Source: Nonomuraea harbinensis
GTDB taxonomy: Bacteria > Actinomycetota > Actinomycetes > Streptosporangiales > Streptosporangiaceae
NCBI RefSeq assembly: GCF_019396385.1
Contig: NZ_JAHKRN010000044.1
Span: 1-64,000, forward strand
Direction of reading: 5' to 3'
DNA: 64,000 nucleotides
Shown here: positions 9,386 to 18,520 of the stretch, one piece after another
How the letters are laid out: every line of letters begins with the position of its first letter
Numbering within the stretch: the first letter of the stretch is position 1
Made by a program: the position numbers and the translations under genes
Notes under the pieces: model-generated
Seen by the model: the letters and a program-made list of their open reading frames with translations, nothing else
Databases searched by the model: none
What the model was told of the DNA's origin: nothing

Positions 9386-11305
9386 CTACTCTACGATCTG
9401 CACCCAGAACGGGCTGTCGCTGACCTTGGTGACTGTGTTGACTGGGTCGTACGTGAGAAGGCGGTATTGACTGTAGAACGCCTGGAGCGCTTCTCCGTGT
9501 CTCGCGTTGTAACTTGTGAAGACGGCTTGGACGGAGTAATTGATTTTATCCTTGGCTGCCCCTTCCTGAGTGGAGGCGAAGGGGTATTCGTCACACCGAA
9601 GGGCTCCCTTGCCATGTTCTTCGTAGAGGTCCTCGTTATAGTACTTGCAGTAGTTCGATCCATAGCTATTCCCCATATGGAACTCCTCGGGCCATCCTCT
9701 GTGGACCCAGAATTCGTGTCCCGAGAAGACCGCCCGGTTTTCGTCGTAGGCGCCATCGGCGCCCCTCCACAGCGGATCCCCCTCGGAGGTGTGCGGTGCC
9801 GCCTTATAGTTTCCGGGGATGGTTTTCGGCCGTTCGGTGCCCGTCTTATTCCTGTGTGGCGGGTATTTGACATCTCGGTTGCTCGTTGTGTCTCCCGGTC
9901 GGAACGGCGGGTTGGTTTCAGCGTTCGTGCTCCTGCTCAGAGCTTTCTCGATGTGGTCGATCACACCGATGAAGTTCCTGTCCTTGGTCTTGGACATCGT
10001 GAAGACCCGATCGGCTCTGATGTAGATGCAGCCGCCGGTATTCTTTTCCTCGTTCTTGCCGAATCCGAGCTGCTTCCAGTCGCAGCGATAGCTGGGCGAA
10101 TACAGGCTGTTGCTGGGAATGCCTTGCCCCCACCGCACCACGCCGAGTCGCTTACCCCCGTCGCCGAGCAGTTCCTGGTCCCATAGGGGAAGTCGGCCCT
10201 TTTGTCCTTTGTACTGGGTGAGGGCGGGCATGATGGAGCAGACTTCTCGGTCGTGGTTGGTCGGCTTAGGCGTAGTGATCAGGTAATGGAGATACGGCGT
10301 CGCGCGCCAACTCTCGATCGTCTTCAGTTGGGTCGGGTTCCCCTGCTGGATTTGGCATCCTTGCGTGTCAAGATCGAATTCGATCTTGACATCGTTCAGA
10401 TCGTCGTCCAGCTCCGCACGCCTGACTCCTCTATTCCAGACCCCGAAGTCCGTCAGCTTCACCCAGAACTTGATGTGCTGTGGCTTCAGGCCGGCATCGC
10501 CGGCACCGCCCTTATAGATGGCGTTACCGGTGTGGTCGCCGATGTAGGTGTGCGCCACCCAGGTCGCCCGGAAGGTGAACACGTCATCGTCGGTCACCTT
10601 GTCCAGCACCGCAGCCGGGATTTGCAGCGGCCCCGGGAACAGCCTCACCCACCAGGAAGTCTTGTTCCTGCGCTTCTTGACGCCGTTGTCGTCGTACTCC
10701 TCCCATCCGCCATGTCCGATCCAGGAGGTCCAGCATGCCGAGTGCGGGCGCTCCTGCATCCTCGAGTAGGCGTCGGTGAACCTGGGCGCTCTGGTGGTGG
10801 CGTAGCAGTCCTCCAACGACGGGTGCTGGTACCCGAAGTTTCCGGTTGCCGCTGCTGCCTCTGAGGCTTTGGCCGACCGGGGCGGCTGCTCGCCCGACCG
10901 GACATCGCCGACCTTGAACGTCTGCCATTCCGACCAGACACCGGATGCCCCGGGGACTGTCGCGCGTGCGCGCCACCGCATCCATTGACCCTTCTTGAAC
11001 TTGCCGGACGGCACCTGCAGCGTGCGCCGCGGCGAGTCGCCCTTCCCGGTCACCGTGCCCGACCAGGTCACCTTCTTGGCAGGGGCCCATCCGGCCTTCG
11101 GCAGCCGGGGTTTCGATGTTTCGGCCGGCTGCGGAGCGACCTCTACTTCCGCTGTCGTCGGACGGCCCTGCGGGTCTGTCACCCAGGCGGTGAACGCCGG
11201 AGTGGTGCCCTTGTCGTCAGAGATCGCCAGTTTCGCTATGGCCGGGGTGGTTCGGCTGGACTCGGTACCACGGGCGACCGGGACAGCGCCGATGGGAGTG
11301 TTCAT
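9386..11305 (-). CDS. C-terminal part of a secreted toxin with NucA/NucB DNase domain
   Basis: A 639-codon frame that continues the upstream multidomain protein after a one-base loss near 11316. It starts MNTPIG, exactly the sequence that follows AAEIQ-DM in the intact first LamG repeat. Residues 20-140 look like Ig/FN3-type modules, followed by a Trp/Cys-rich middle region of unknown role. The last ~75 residues carry CDEYPFASTQEG (Cys570), the signature of NucA/NucB secreted DNases, which cut DNA through a His/Asp/Glu centre. If translated alone from 11305 it lacks a signal peptide. The downstream 200-residue gene is the candidate immunity partner. Confidence 0.8.
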   Translation of the reverse strand: MNTPIGAVPVARGTESSRTTPAIAKLAISDDKGTTPAFTAWVTDPQGRPTTAEVEVAPQPAETSKPRLPKAGWAPAKKVTWSGTVTGKGDSPRRTLQVPSGKFKKGQWMRWRARATVPGASGVWSEWQTFKVGDVRSGEQPPRSAKASEAAAATGNFGYQHPSLEDCYATTRAPRFTDAYSRMQERPHSACWTSWIGHGGWEEYDDNGVKKRRNKTSWWVRLFPGPLQIPAAVLDKVTDDDVFTFRATWVAHTYIGDHTGNAIYKGGAGDAGLKPQHIKFWVKLTDFGVWNRGVRRAELDDDLNDVKIEFDLDTQGCQIQQGNPTQLKTIESWRATPYLHYLITTPKPTNHDREVCSIMPALTQYKGQKGRLPLWDQELLGDGGKRLGVVRWGQGIPSNSLYSPSYRCDWKQLGFGKNEEKNTGGCIYIRADRVFTMSKTKDRNFIGVIDHIEKALSRSTNAETNPPFRPGDTTSNRDVKYPPHRNKTGTERPKTIPGNYKAAPHTSEGDPLWRGADGAYDENRAVFSGHEFWVHRGWPEEFHMGNSYGSNYCKYYNEDLYEEHGKGALRCDEYPFASTQEGAAKDKINYSVQAVFTSYNARHGEALQAFYSQYRLLTYDPVNTVTKVSDSPFWVQIVE

Positions 11306-14300
11306 GTCGGTCTGGATCTGGCCGCGCTCTGGACGCGATTATAGACGCGCACCTCGTCGATCAGACCGCGATAGAACTCGTCCCAGAAGGCGTTTCCACC
11401 GATCCGCAGCTCTCCTCCATCGTCGAGGACGTCGCCGGTCAAGGGCACTTGTGAGACCAGCGTGCCGTTGACGTAGAAGGAGAATGTGGCGCCGTCGTAG
11501 GTGGTCGCCAGGTGGCTCCACTGATTCAGTGGCAGGGGGTCGTCGGCCGTGAGCCCGCCACCTTCCGCGGTGGTCCGCAGCCAGCCTGCCGGTGCGGTGT
11601 ACTCGGTGGAGGCGTACAGGCCGTAGACGCCGCCCTCGGCATGCTCCTTCATGAGCACGGTGCGCCAGAGGTCGTCCAGCGCGGAGGGTCGCACCCACGC
11701 CGAAAGCGTCAGCTTGTTCGTCAGGCGGAGCGAGGCGGCGTGCTCGACCGTCACCCAACTGGAGGTGCCGTTGAACGACAGTGCGGTGCCGTGCTTGCCC
11801 GTGGCCCAAGTGGTGTCCCGGGCGACTCCGGTGTTGTGGTGGCCGGAGGAGTCCCCTACGGTCGTGCCCGTGGCCTCGTTCATGCCGTAGGCGGCCACGA
11901 GCCCGGTCGGTGGTTTCGTGCCGGTGGTGAATGACCAGGTGTACGGCCCGGCCATGGCGTTGCCTGCGGCGTCCTTGGCCTCTGACACCTCGGCGGTGTA
12001 CGCCGTGGTGTCGGCTAGCGGCTGAGCGGGAGTGAAGGTGAGCACTTGCTGGCTGGCGTCCATCGCCGTCGTTCCGGCGACCGACGCGCCGACCGGGTCC
12101 TTCAGCGTGAACTGAGCGTCGGTGACCGCTTCGCTGAACGTCGCGGTGACCGGCGTGGTGACCGGAACGTCGCTTGCCTGGGCTGCCGGGGTGACCGTGG
12201 AGACCGCCGGTGGAGTCGTGTCGGGGTTGGGAGTGCCGGAGCCGACGGGGGTGTTCATGTCGGCCTGGATCTCGGCGGCTGTCTGGGCGCGCTGGTAGAT
12301 GCGCACCTCATCGATGAGGCCGCTGAAGTACTCACCCCAGATGGCGTTGCCACCGATCCGCAACGGGCTGCCGTCGTCGAAGAGATCGCCGCTCACCTCG
12401 GTCTCGTTCGCTTGCTGACCGTTGACGAACAACCGCAGCCTGGTGCCGTCGTACGTCGCCGCCAGGTGGCTCCAGGCGTTGACCGGCAATGCCGACCTTC
12501 CGTTGGCGATCGTCTCGCTGTCGGGGTCAGTTTGCGCCCAGATGGTGGGAGCGGTGCCGTCGGAGGCGTAGAGCAGGTAGGAGGCGCCGCCGGTCTGGAG
12601 TTCCTTGCCGACGACGCTTCTCCAGTTGGCCACTGTGGTCGGGTTGACCCAGGCCGACAGCGTCATCCCGGTCGTCAGGCGGAGCGAGGTAGCGTGCTCG
12701 ACCGTGACCCAGCTGGAGGTGCCGTTGAACGACAGCGCTTTACCGTACTTGCCGTTCTGCCACGACGTGGCGGTTGCCGTACCGGTGTTGTTGTGGCCGG
12801 AGGAGTCGCTCACGCTTGTCCCGGCGCCCTCGTCCATGCCGTAGGCGGCCACGAGTCCGGATGGTGGTTTCGTGCCGGTGGTGAATGACCAGGTGTACGG
12901 CCCGGCCATGGCGTTGCCTGCGGCGTCCTTGGCCTCTGACACCTCGCCGGTGTACGCCGTGGTGTCGGCTAGCGGCTGAGCGGGAGTGAAGGTGAGCACT
13001 TGCTGGCTGGCGTCCATCGCCGTCGTTCCGGCGACCGACGCGCCGCCCGGGTCCTTCAGCGTGAACTGGACGTCGGTGACCGCTTCGCTGAACGTCGCGG
13101 TGACCGGCGTGGTGACCGGAACATCCGTCGCTCCGGGAGTGGGGTTCGCCGCCGTCACGGTAGGCGCCGTCGTGTCTGGCCCACCAGTGGTGAAGGACCA
13201 TGAATACGGATCCATGGTGTTTTCGGCTGAATCGATCGCGCCCGAGACCGCTGCGGTATACGTGGTCTCCGGCTCCAGTGCCTGTGCCGGTGTGACGGTC
13301 ACCGTCGTATTGGTGGTGTCGTATGCCATCGTGGCCGTGACGTCGGCACCGCCGGCATCCTTGAGCACCACGGCAGCCTCGTCGACCGGTTCAGAGAAGG
13401 TGACCTTCAGTTTCGCGTCAAGGGGGACGTCGACCTCGCCATCCGCAGGTTCGACTGCGATCACCTGCGGCGCGCGGGTGTCTTCACCGCTGCCGTCATC
13501 GCCGTCACTGCCCTCGGTGGGGAGATCGAGCTCGTCCGCCCTGACTTCGAAGGCTTCGCCGTCTCGCTGTCCCGCGATCCGACCGGCGAACTCATTGCTG
13601 ATGCTCGTTTGCTCGCTGCCTGTCGGCTCATATATCGATCTGGCGCGGGCTTCCTCCCATGTTGGAAGGCTCGTGATGGGGTCGGGCGACATGAAGGTGA
13701 AGCCATCGACGACGGGCGGCGGAGGCGGCTCGAAGTCCACGGTGAGGATGGGTGGGTGGAGTGTGCCCAGGCAGTCTTGCCGCGGGGTTGTGGTGCAGCC
13801 GCCGGCCTCGTTGGTCCGGTAGCGTCGCCAGTTCCTGAGGTCGGACTCGTTGCCGGCGGTGAGTTGGAAGCCGTAGTTCGGCTCGCCGTCCGCCCAAGCC
13901 TGGACGATGTCGTCCACGGAGTGGATGAGGTCCCACGGGTAGTTCATGGCGCCGGTACAGAACTCGCCGGCGTAGCCGGCGTATTCGGTGTCCGCCCCGG
14001 TGGTGGTGATGCGCGGCTGGGACGACCACGTCAACGTGGAGACGTCCCAGCGTTCGGTCACTTGGTAGGCGGTGATGCCGGATCCGACGAACTCGCCGCA
14101 GTCGCTGGACAGGTGATTCCACAGGACCAGGTCGGCGTTTTGGATCGTTGCTCCCCGGATGGGGTGGTCGGCCGGGAACTCGTCGAAGCGGATGTAGCTG
14201 CGCCAGCGGACGGCGCCGTCATTGGACTTGCCGACCAGGATCCGGTCCAGGCTGCTGTTGGCGTAGCCGTTGGGGTAGTCGGCGTTGTTGACGAAGGTGT

Positions 14301-15228
14301 CGTTGCCCAGCTCGGGCTCCCACCAGTCGTCGTCGAACGCGGCCAGCGTGACCGGGTAGGCGACGGCGGGGTCGGCGAGATAGTCCGGGTCGGGCGTATA
14401 GACCAGCGCCGAGGCGCTCTGGTCCAGAGTGACGGCAGCCTTGCCCACCTTGCCCGCGTCGGCGTCGCTGTTGAGGTCGGTCGCGACCGCGTCGAGGAGC
14501 AGCGCCGCAGGCAGGTCAGCGATCTTCTTGCCCTGGGAGAGCAGCGCCGGTTTGCCTGCGCTGTCCTCCTCCAGGGCCAGGTTCTTGGGCACCGTGGTCG
14601 GGATGCGGAAGCTGACCGGGCCGGTGACCCGCTCCCTCAGGACGATCTCCTGCTTGAAGCCGGTCGCCGTGGCGGTGACGACCAGGTCGATCCCGTTGCC
14701 GTAGAGCGAGGGGTAGGTAGCGGTGCTGCCGTCGATGGTGGGCTTGGGGAGTTTGCCAGGGCTACCGATGGTGGCCGAGCCCTTGCTGCCCTTGCTCTTC
14801 AGCACGAAAGCGTCGTCGCCGGCCGACAGAGTCAACTCGCCCTTGACAGCCTTGGGCTTGATGACACCGTCAACTTCGACCAGTGTGGTGTCGATGGGGG
14901 TAAAGCCGTCGCCTTTGGCGTTCTTGACCCGGATGGGTTGCAGGTGCTGTTCCATTCGCAAGGTCTTGCCGTCGGGGTTGGCGTAGTAGGTGGCGTTCTC
15001 CGAGCGCAGTGACTTGATCTCGATACGCCGGTTGTCCTTCTTGGCCTGCGCCAATGCTATGCCGGTGGGGGTGAGTAGCGGCGAAGATGCGGCAGTGCGG
15101 GATGGCGTGGGGTCCTGGGCAATCGCTGGATCGCTGATCATGGAGAGGGAAAGAGCGAGAACGGTGACTAAGGCAGCGCGGCGTCGCGTCCGGGGGGATA
15201 AGCCGGACGTCGAGGATGGTGAGTTCAC
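11302..15228 (-). CDS. N-terminal part of a secreted multidomain (DNRLRE-Ig-LamG) toxin
   Basis: A 1308-residue exported protein starting with GTG (GAAAGG upstream). The signal peptide ends near residue 38 (DPAIA-QD). A conserved N-terminal region follows, then a DNRLRE-type domain (about 305-500), three Big_5-like Ig domains (about 585-680, 680-780, 1000-1105) and two LamG/concanavalin-like domains (about 790-990 and 1110-1304). The Ig-LamG unit is duplicated almost exactly. The frame ends AARSRPT-stop; deleting one base from the expected GCC GAG ATC explains this, and the reading continues in the overlapping frame at 11305 to a NucA/NucB DNase. The undamaged gene would encode about 1945 residues. 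Confidence 0.85.
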   Translation of the reverse strand: MNSPSSTSGLSPRTRRRAALVTVLALSLSMISDPAIAQDPTPSRTAASSPLLTPTGIALAQAKKDNRRIEIKSLRSENATYYANPDGKTLRMEQHLQPIRVKNAKGDGFTPIDTTLVEVDGVIKPKAVKGELTLSAGDDAFVLKSKGSKGSATIGSPGKLPKPTIDGSTATYPSLYGNGIDLVVTATATGFKQEIVLRERVTGPVSFRIPTTVPKNLALEEDSAGKPALLSQGKKIADLPAALLLDAVATDLNSDADAGKVGKAAVTLDQSASALVYTPDPDYLADPAVAYPVTLAAFDDDWWEPELGNDTFVNNADYPNGYANSSLDRILVGKSNDGAVRWRSYIRFDEFPADHPIRGATIQNADLVLWNHLSSDCGEFVGSGITAYQVTERWDVSTLTWSSQPRITTTGADTEYAGYAGEFCTGAMNYPWDLIHSVDDIVQAWADGEPNYGFQLTAGNESDLRNWRRYRTNEAGGCTTTPRQDCLGTLHPPILTVDFEPPPPPVVDGFTFMSPDPITSLPTWEEARARSIYEPTGSEQTSISNEFAGRIAGQRDGEAFEVRADELDLPTEGSDGDDGSGEDTRAPQVIAVEPADGEVDVPLDAKLKVTFSEPVDEAAVVLKDAGGADVTATMAYDTTNTTVTVTPAQALEPETTYTAAVSGAIDSAENTMDPYSWSFTTGGPDTTAPTVTAANPTPGATDVPVTTPVTATFSEAVTDVQFTLKDPGGASVAGTTAMDASQQVLTFTPAQPLADTTAYTGEVSEAKDAAGNAMAGPYTWSFTTGTKPPSGLVAAYGMDEGAGTSVSDSSGHNNTGTATATSWQNGKYGKALSFNGTSSWVTVEHATSLRLTTGMTLSAWVNPTTVANWRSVVGKELQTGGASYLLYASDGTAPTIWAQTDPDSETIANGRSALPVNAWSHLAATYDGTRLRLFVNGQQANETEVSGDLFDDGSPLRIGGNAIWGEYFSGLIDEVRIYQRAQTAAEIQADMNTPVGSGTPNPDTTPPAVSTVTPAAQASDVPVTTPVTATFSEAVTDAQFTLKDPVGASVAGTTAMDASQQVLTFTPAQPLADTTAYTAEVSEAKDAAGNAMAGPYTWSFTTGTKPPTGLVAAYGMNEATGTTVGDSSGHHNTGVARDTTWATGKHGTALSFNGTSSWVTVEHAASLRLTNKLTLSAWVRPSALDDLWRTVLMKEHAEGGVYGLYASTEYTAPAGWLRTTAEGGGLTADDPLPLNQWSHLATTYDGATFSFYVNGTLVSQVPLTGDVLDDGGELRIGGNAFWDEFYRGLIDEVRVYNRVQSAARSRPT
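11881..12168. repeat. 288-bp direct repeat, copy A (Ig-like domain of the toxin gene)
   Basis: This stretch is repeated at 12835-13122, exactly 954 bp away and in the same frame. Only a handful of mismatches are visible (around 11900-11910, 11990, 12090 and 12110). It encodes a Big_5-type Ig module. The near identity at DNA level points to recent tandem duplication or gene conversion. Confidence 0.9.
12835..13122. repeat. 288-bp direct repeat, copy B (Ig-like domain of the toxin gene)
   Basis: Partner of the repeat at 11881-12168. The 954-bp period equals one Ig-plus-LamG unit (318 codons), so recombination between copies would remove or add one complete unit without changing frame. Confidence 0.9.
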
Positions 15229-15262
15229 TCCGACCTTTCAAACGAGGTGGCAAAACGGAGTG
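15226..15262 (-). promoter_or_regulatory. Inverted repeat over the toxin gene start
   Basis: CACTCCG (15226-15232) and CGGAGTG (15256-15262) are inverted repeats 23 bp apart. The inner arm overlaps the GTG start and the Shine-Dalgarno region lies between the arms. Pairing in the mRNA would hide the ribosome-binding site; alternatively it is an operator. Confidence 0.4.
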
Positions 15263-15768
15263 ATCGTCACATGAGATCCCATTAAAAGTAAAGATCCTTT
15301 TTAGCGATCGGAAGTGATCCTCTGTAAGCATTTGACCTGCTGAAAGGCAACATCCGCAGACGGGCGGGCCGCTGGCTGATCAAGGGCTCAGTCAAGAGTG
15401 GTGTCCATGGTCCGAGCGGCGAATCGCTAAGGAGTCGCTGGAGTTCGCGTGAGCTTCGCGACTCGTGATCGTCATGATGTACGACGATCGAACCCTTACC
15501 GCGCCTGGTCGCGATCAAGCACTGTTCTCGAAGAATCTTCATGCCGCACCGTCGGGGCAAGATCGGTGAGTCTCTGCCCTCCGGTGCGTGATGCGGCAGC
15601 TGCTCATCACGCACCGGCGGCACCGCGCAGGGCGAGCCTCAGTGGTTCGAGCGGGGCGACGGCTCACTGCTGCCGGTCTCCTGGACGGCCACCACCTGCC
15701 GGATTCGCGGGGGCCGGAAGAGGGCTCTTCCACGAGGTCGGCTCCACCGTGCACGCCGAGGAGGCGGC
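15263..15768. other. Intergenic region upstream of the toxin gene, no gene seen
   Basis: About 500 bp between the toxin start and the next terminator. Open frames exist on both strands but their translations are Arg/Ser/Pro-rich and lack motifs or ribosome-binding sites. An AT-rich block at 15280-15310 may hold the toxin promoter; I could not define -35/-10 boxes. Confidence 0.5.
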
Positions 15769-15807
15769 GTGCCCGTGCCCCTCCCAGGGCGGGAGGGGCA
15801 CGGGCAC
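15769..15807 (-). terminator. Strong hairpin terminator after the phytase-like gene
   Basis: Seventeen bases at 15769-15785 pair perfectly with 15791-15807 around a five-base loop. The stem ends 8 bp from the stop codon of the minus-strand phytase-like esterase. There is no T-run, as is common for actinobacterial terminators. Confidence 0.85.
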
Positions 15808-15814
15808 ATGAGGG

Positions 15815-16990
15815 TCAGCGGGTGGCGTGCAGCGGGCGTGGCAGCTTGATGGTGATGAACTCGTTGTCGTCCGGCTTGCCGGGCGTGCGGCCGGTGGAGA
15901 ACGGGAAGTTGTTGTCGTTGGCGACGATCAGGGTGCGGTCGTCGAGGATGGCCACGTCCTCGATCGTCTCGAACGGGAAGCGGAACGTCTTGCCGAAGCC
16001 GCCGAGGCCCTTGGGGTTGGCGATGTCGAGCAGGTCGGCGACGAGCGTCTTGTCCATGACGCCGTCCTGGTTCCGGTCGCGGACGTCGGCCAGGTAGATC
16101 TTCTTGGTCCTGGCCGCGTCGCCCTGGGCGCCGTCACGCTCGATGATCAGGAACCGGTTCCGGTCCACGACGACCGCGTCGCCGATGGCGTGGCCGGGGG
16201 CGTCCAGCGGGTAGGTCCAGCGCTTGCCGGTGTAGGCCCTCTTACGCACGTCGAACTCGTACATGCGCAGGGTGCCGGCCGGGTCGCCGCTGACGGTGCC
16301 CTCCAGCAGCGGGTAGAGCCGCTTGCCGTCGAGCGAGCGCGCCATGCCCTCGAAGCCCTTGCTGCGGCCCAGGTTCGGCTCGGCGCCGTTCAGGAACGGG
16401 TTCTCCGGCGCCTGGACGCCGGGCAGGGGGATGGGCGCTTCGAGCAGTCTGCCCGTCGAGGAGAAGTGCAGCAGGAACGGGCCGAACTCGTCGCCGATCC
16501 AGTAGGTGCCGTCGGTGGCGCGCACGATCGACTCCACGTCGAAGTCGGCGCCGGTCAGCCGGCGGTCCTCCCTGGTGATGGGGAACGTGATGTGCCGGTC
16601 GGGGTCGGCGAGGTCGAACCCGCCGAGCACCTTCACCGTGCCGCCCCGCAGGTCGGGCTCGACCCGGTGCACCCGCAGCAGGAAGTCCGCGCTGTTGCCC
16701 TTACTGCCGAAGCCGTTGTCGGACAGCATCTCGTAGACGCCGCCGCCCCGGGGCACGATGCCGCTGAAGCCCTGCACGGGCTGGCCGGCGAAGGGCGGGG
16801 TGAGTCCGTTGACCGGGTCGGGGCCGAGCTGGGTGCCCGAGGTCTCGCTGTTCGGTACGAAAGTCTCGGCGGGCAGCGAGGCGAACCCGGTGAGGGTGGC
16901 CCGGCCGGGGTCGGCGGGCTTGGCCGCGGCGGGCGCGGCGAGGCCGGTGACCAGCGTGGCGACACCGAGGGCGAGCAGTGCACGTTTCAT
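15815..16990 (-). CDS. Secreted esterase-like protein of the phytase-like family
   Basis: A 391-residue protein with a signal peptide (MKRALL to the AAPAAAK region, about residues 1-24). The mature part has the phytase-like beta-propeller layout (PF13449 type): GFSGIVPRGGGVYEMLSDNGFG near the start, a DFDVESIVRATDGTYWIGDEFGPFLLHF core, and DDRTLIVANDNNFPFS near the end. These acidic loops are characteristic of the family and may bind calcium. The natural substrate is not established for the family; phosphoester or ester hydrolysis is likely. The ATG at 16990 is chosen because it begins directly with the signal peptide; no clear ribosome-binding site is visible. It is divergent from a P1-family peptidase. 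Confidence 0.82.
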   Translation of the reverse strand: MKRALLALGVATLVTGLAAPAAAKPADPGRATLTGFASLPAETFVPNSETSGTQLGPDPVNGLTPPFAGQPVQGFSGIVPRGGGVYEMLSDNGFGSKGNSADFLLRVHRVEPDLRGGTVKVLGGFDLADPDRHITFPITREDRRLTGADFDVESIVRATDGTYWIGDEFGPFLLHFSSTGRLLEAPIPLPGVQAPENPFLNGAEPNLGRSKGFEGMARSLDGKRLYPLLEGTVSGDPAGTLRMYEFDVRKRAYTGKRWTYPLDAPGHAIGDAVVVDRNRFLIIERDGAQGDAARTKKIYLADVRDRNQDGVMDKTLVADLLDIANPKGLGGFGKTFRFPFETIEDVAILDDRTLIVANDNNFPFSTGRTPGKPDDNEFITIKLPRPLHATR

Positions 16991-17137
16991 GTCGGGCACG
17001 CTAGGGAGGCCGTGTTAATCGACGCCCAACGTCGGACGTCCTTCCGGCAGGGGGCCGGCGAACTCACGCGATCGCGGACGTACTGGCGAAAACGCCGACT
17101 ATAGCTACAAATCGGCACACTACGATCTTTACCTTTG

Positions 17138-17150
17138 CTGGTCCGACCAG
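17138..17150. promoter_or_regulatory. Palindrome in the divergent phytase-like/P1 peptidase promoter region
   Basis: CTGGTC-c-GACCAG is a perfect 13-bp palindrome about 75 bp upstream of the P1 peptidase start, in the 232-bp divergent spacer. It has the size of a dimeric regulator site. No cognate regulator is adjacent. Confidence 0.4.
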
Positions 17151-17222
17151 TAGCCTCAGTGCACTCAGTAGCGCGCGCACTCCCCGACGTCCCTTCCCGC
17201 CCCCCACTGGAATGAGGGATCC

Positions 17223-18437
17223 ATGAAGCCACGCCTCGTCGCACTGCTGGCCGGAGCACTGATGCTCACCGTCCCCGGAAGCGCGTCCGCGCAGGCCGCC
17301 ACCGCCGCGAACACCCCCGGGCTGCCCGGCCCCGACAACGCGATCACCGACGTGCCCGGCATCAAGGTCGGGCAGGTCCAGTCGGCCAGGGCGCCCTACC
17401 TGACCGGCACCACCGTGATCTACACCCCGACGATGTCCGTGGCCGGCGTCGACCAGCGCGGCGGCGCTCCCGCCACGAAGGAGACGGACCTGCTCGACCC
17501 GCTCAACTCCAACCCCGGCGTGAACGCGGTGATGCTCGGCGGCAGCAGCATGTACGGGCTGGCCGCCACCGACGGCATCATCCGCTGGCTGGAGGAGCGC
17601 GGCGAGGGCGTCAGGGTCGGCTCGGGAGTCGCGCCGATCGTCCCCGCCGCCGACATCTACGACCTCGGCCGTGGCGGCGACTTCAAGGCGCGCACCACGC
17701 CCGAGTGGGGCTACCTCGCCGCGCAGGCCGCCAAGGAGGGGCCGGTACGTCAGGGCGTCGTCGGCGGTGGCACCGGTGCCCGCGCGGGCGGGCTGAAGGG
17801 CGGCGTCGGCACCGCCAGCATGACCCTCAGCGACGGCACCATGGTCGGCGCCATCGTGGTGGTGAACTCGGCCGGTTCGCCGGTCGACCCGCGTGACTGC
17901 TCGCTGTTCGCGGCCCGGTACGAGGTGGCGGGCGAGTTCCGCGGCCTGGAGACGCCGAAGGCCAAGGAGTGCCGGCCGGAAGCCAAGGCCGACGCCCCGT
18001 CGCTGAACACCACGATCGCCGTGGTCGCCACGAACGCGCCGCTGGAGAAGGCCGCCGCCGCGCGGATGGCCGGCAACTCCCAGGACGGTCTGGCCCGCGC
18101 GATCAGCCCGATCCACACGCTGGGCGACGGTGACACGATCTTCGGCATGTCGACCGGCACCGGCACCCCGCTGCGGGTCAACAACCCGGCCGACTCGCGC
18201 CGGCTCAACGAGATTTTCAACGCCGCCACCGACACGCTGACCCGGGCCACCGGCCACGCGATGCTGAACGCCACGTCCGTCGGCACGACCCAGAGCTACT
18301 GCGACCGCTATCCGTCCGCCTGCAAGAAGGTGAAGCCGCTGCCGCAGAACAAGCAGGGCGAGGCGCCTGAGGTGACCAGGGACTCGCTGGCCGCCGCCGC
18401 GGAGAAGGTGCGCGAGGTGGCCCCCCTGCCCCAGTAA
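17223..18437 (+). CDS. Secreted P1-family (DmpA-like, S58) aminopeptidase
   Basis: A 404-residue Ntn-hydrolase-type peptidase with a signal peptide (about residues 1-24, ending SASA-QA). The opening DNAITDVPGIKVGQ, the central GGTGARAGGLKGGVGTAS and the following VGAIVVVNSAG segment are the conserved core of P1/DmpA peptidases, which self-cleave to form an N-terminal Ser/Thr nucleophile and remove residues from peptides or amides. GAGGGATCC precedes the ATG. A strong terminator follows at 18450. The gene stands alone, divergent from a phytase-like secreted esterase, with a shared 232-bp regulatory region. Confidence 0.9.
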   Translation: MKPRLVALLAGALMLTVPGSASAQAATAANTPGLPGPDNAITDVPGIKVGQVQSARAPYLTGTTVIYTPTMSVAGVDQRGGAPATKETDLLDPLNSNPGVNAVMLGGSSMYGLAATDGIIRWLEERGEGVRVGSGVAPIVPAADIYDLGRGGDFKARTTPEWGYLAAQAAKEGPVRQGVVGGGTGARAGGLKGGVGTASMTLSDGTMVGAIVVVNSAGSPVDPRDCSLFAARYEVAGEFRGLETPKAKECRPEAKADAPSLNTTIAVVATNAPLEKAAAARMAGNSQDGLARAISPIHTLGDGDTIFGMSTGTGTPLRVNNPADSRRLNEIFNAATDTLTRATGHAMLNATSVGTTQSYCDRYPSACKKVKPLPQNKQGEAPEVTRDSLAAAAEKVREVAPLPQ

Positions 18438-18449
18438 GAACCCGTGGCC

Positions 18450-18496
18450 GGGCCGCTTCCCCGCGCGAGATCGTGCGCGTGCCGGGGGAGCGGCCC
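18450..18496 (+). terminator. Terminator of the P1 peptidase gene
   Basis: Thirteen bases at 18450-18462 pair with 18484-18496 with a single G-U pair. The loop contains a smaller GCGC/GCGC stem. It begins 12 bp after the stop codon. Confidence 0.8.
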
Positions 18497-18520
18497 GCCT
18501 CGGCGTCGTAGCGGTCGGGA

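Noticed and set aside
11302..11305. Programmed frameshift as explanation for the split toxin gene
   Set aside because: No slippery heptamer or downstream pseudoknot is evident at the junction, and comparison with the first LamG unit shows a simple one-base deletion.
15282..15811. Open frames on both strands in the toxin-gene upstream region
   Set aside because: No ribosome-binding sites, no recognisable composition or motif, and part overlaps a terminator hairpin.
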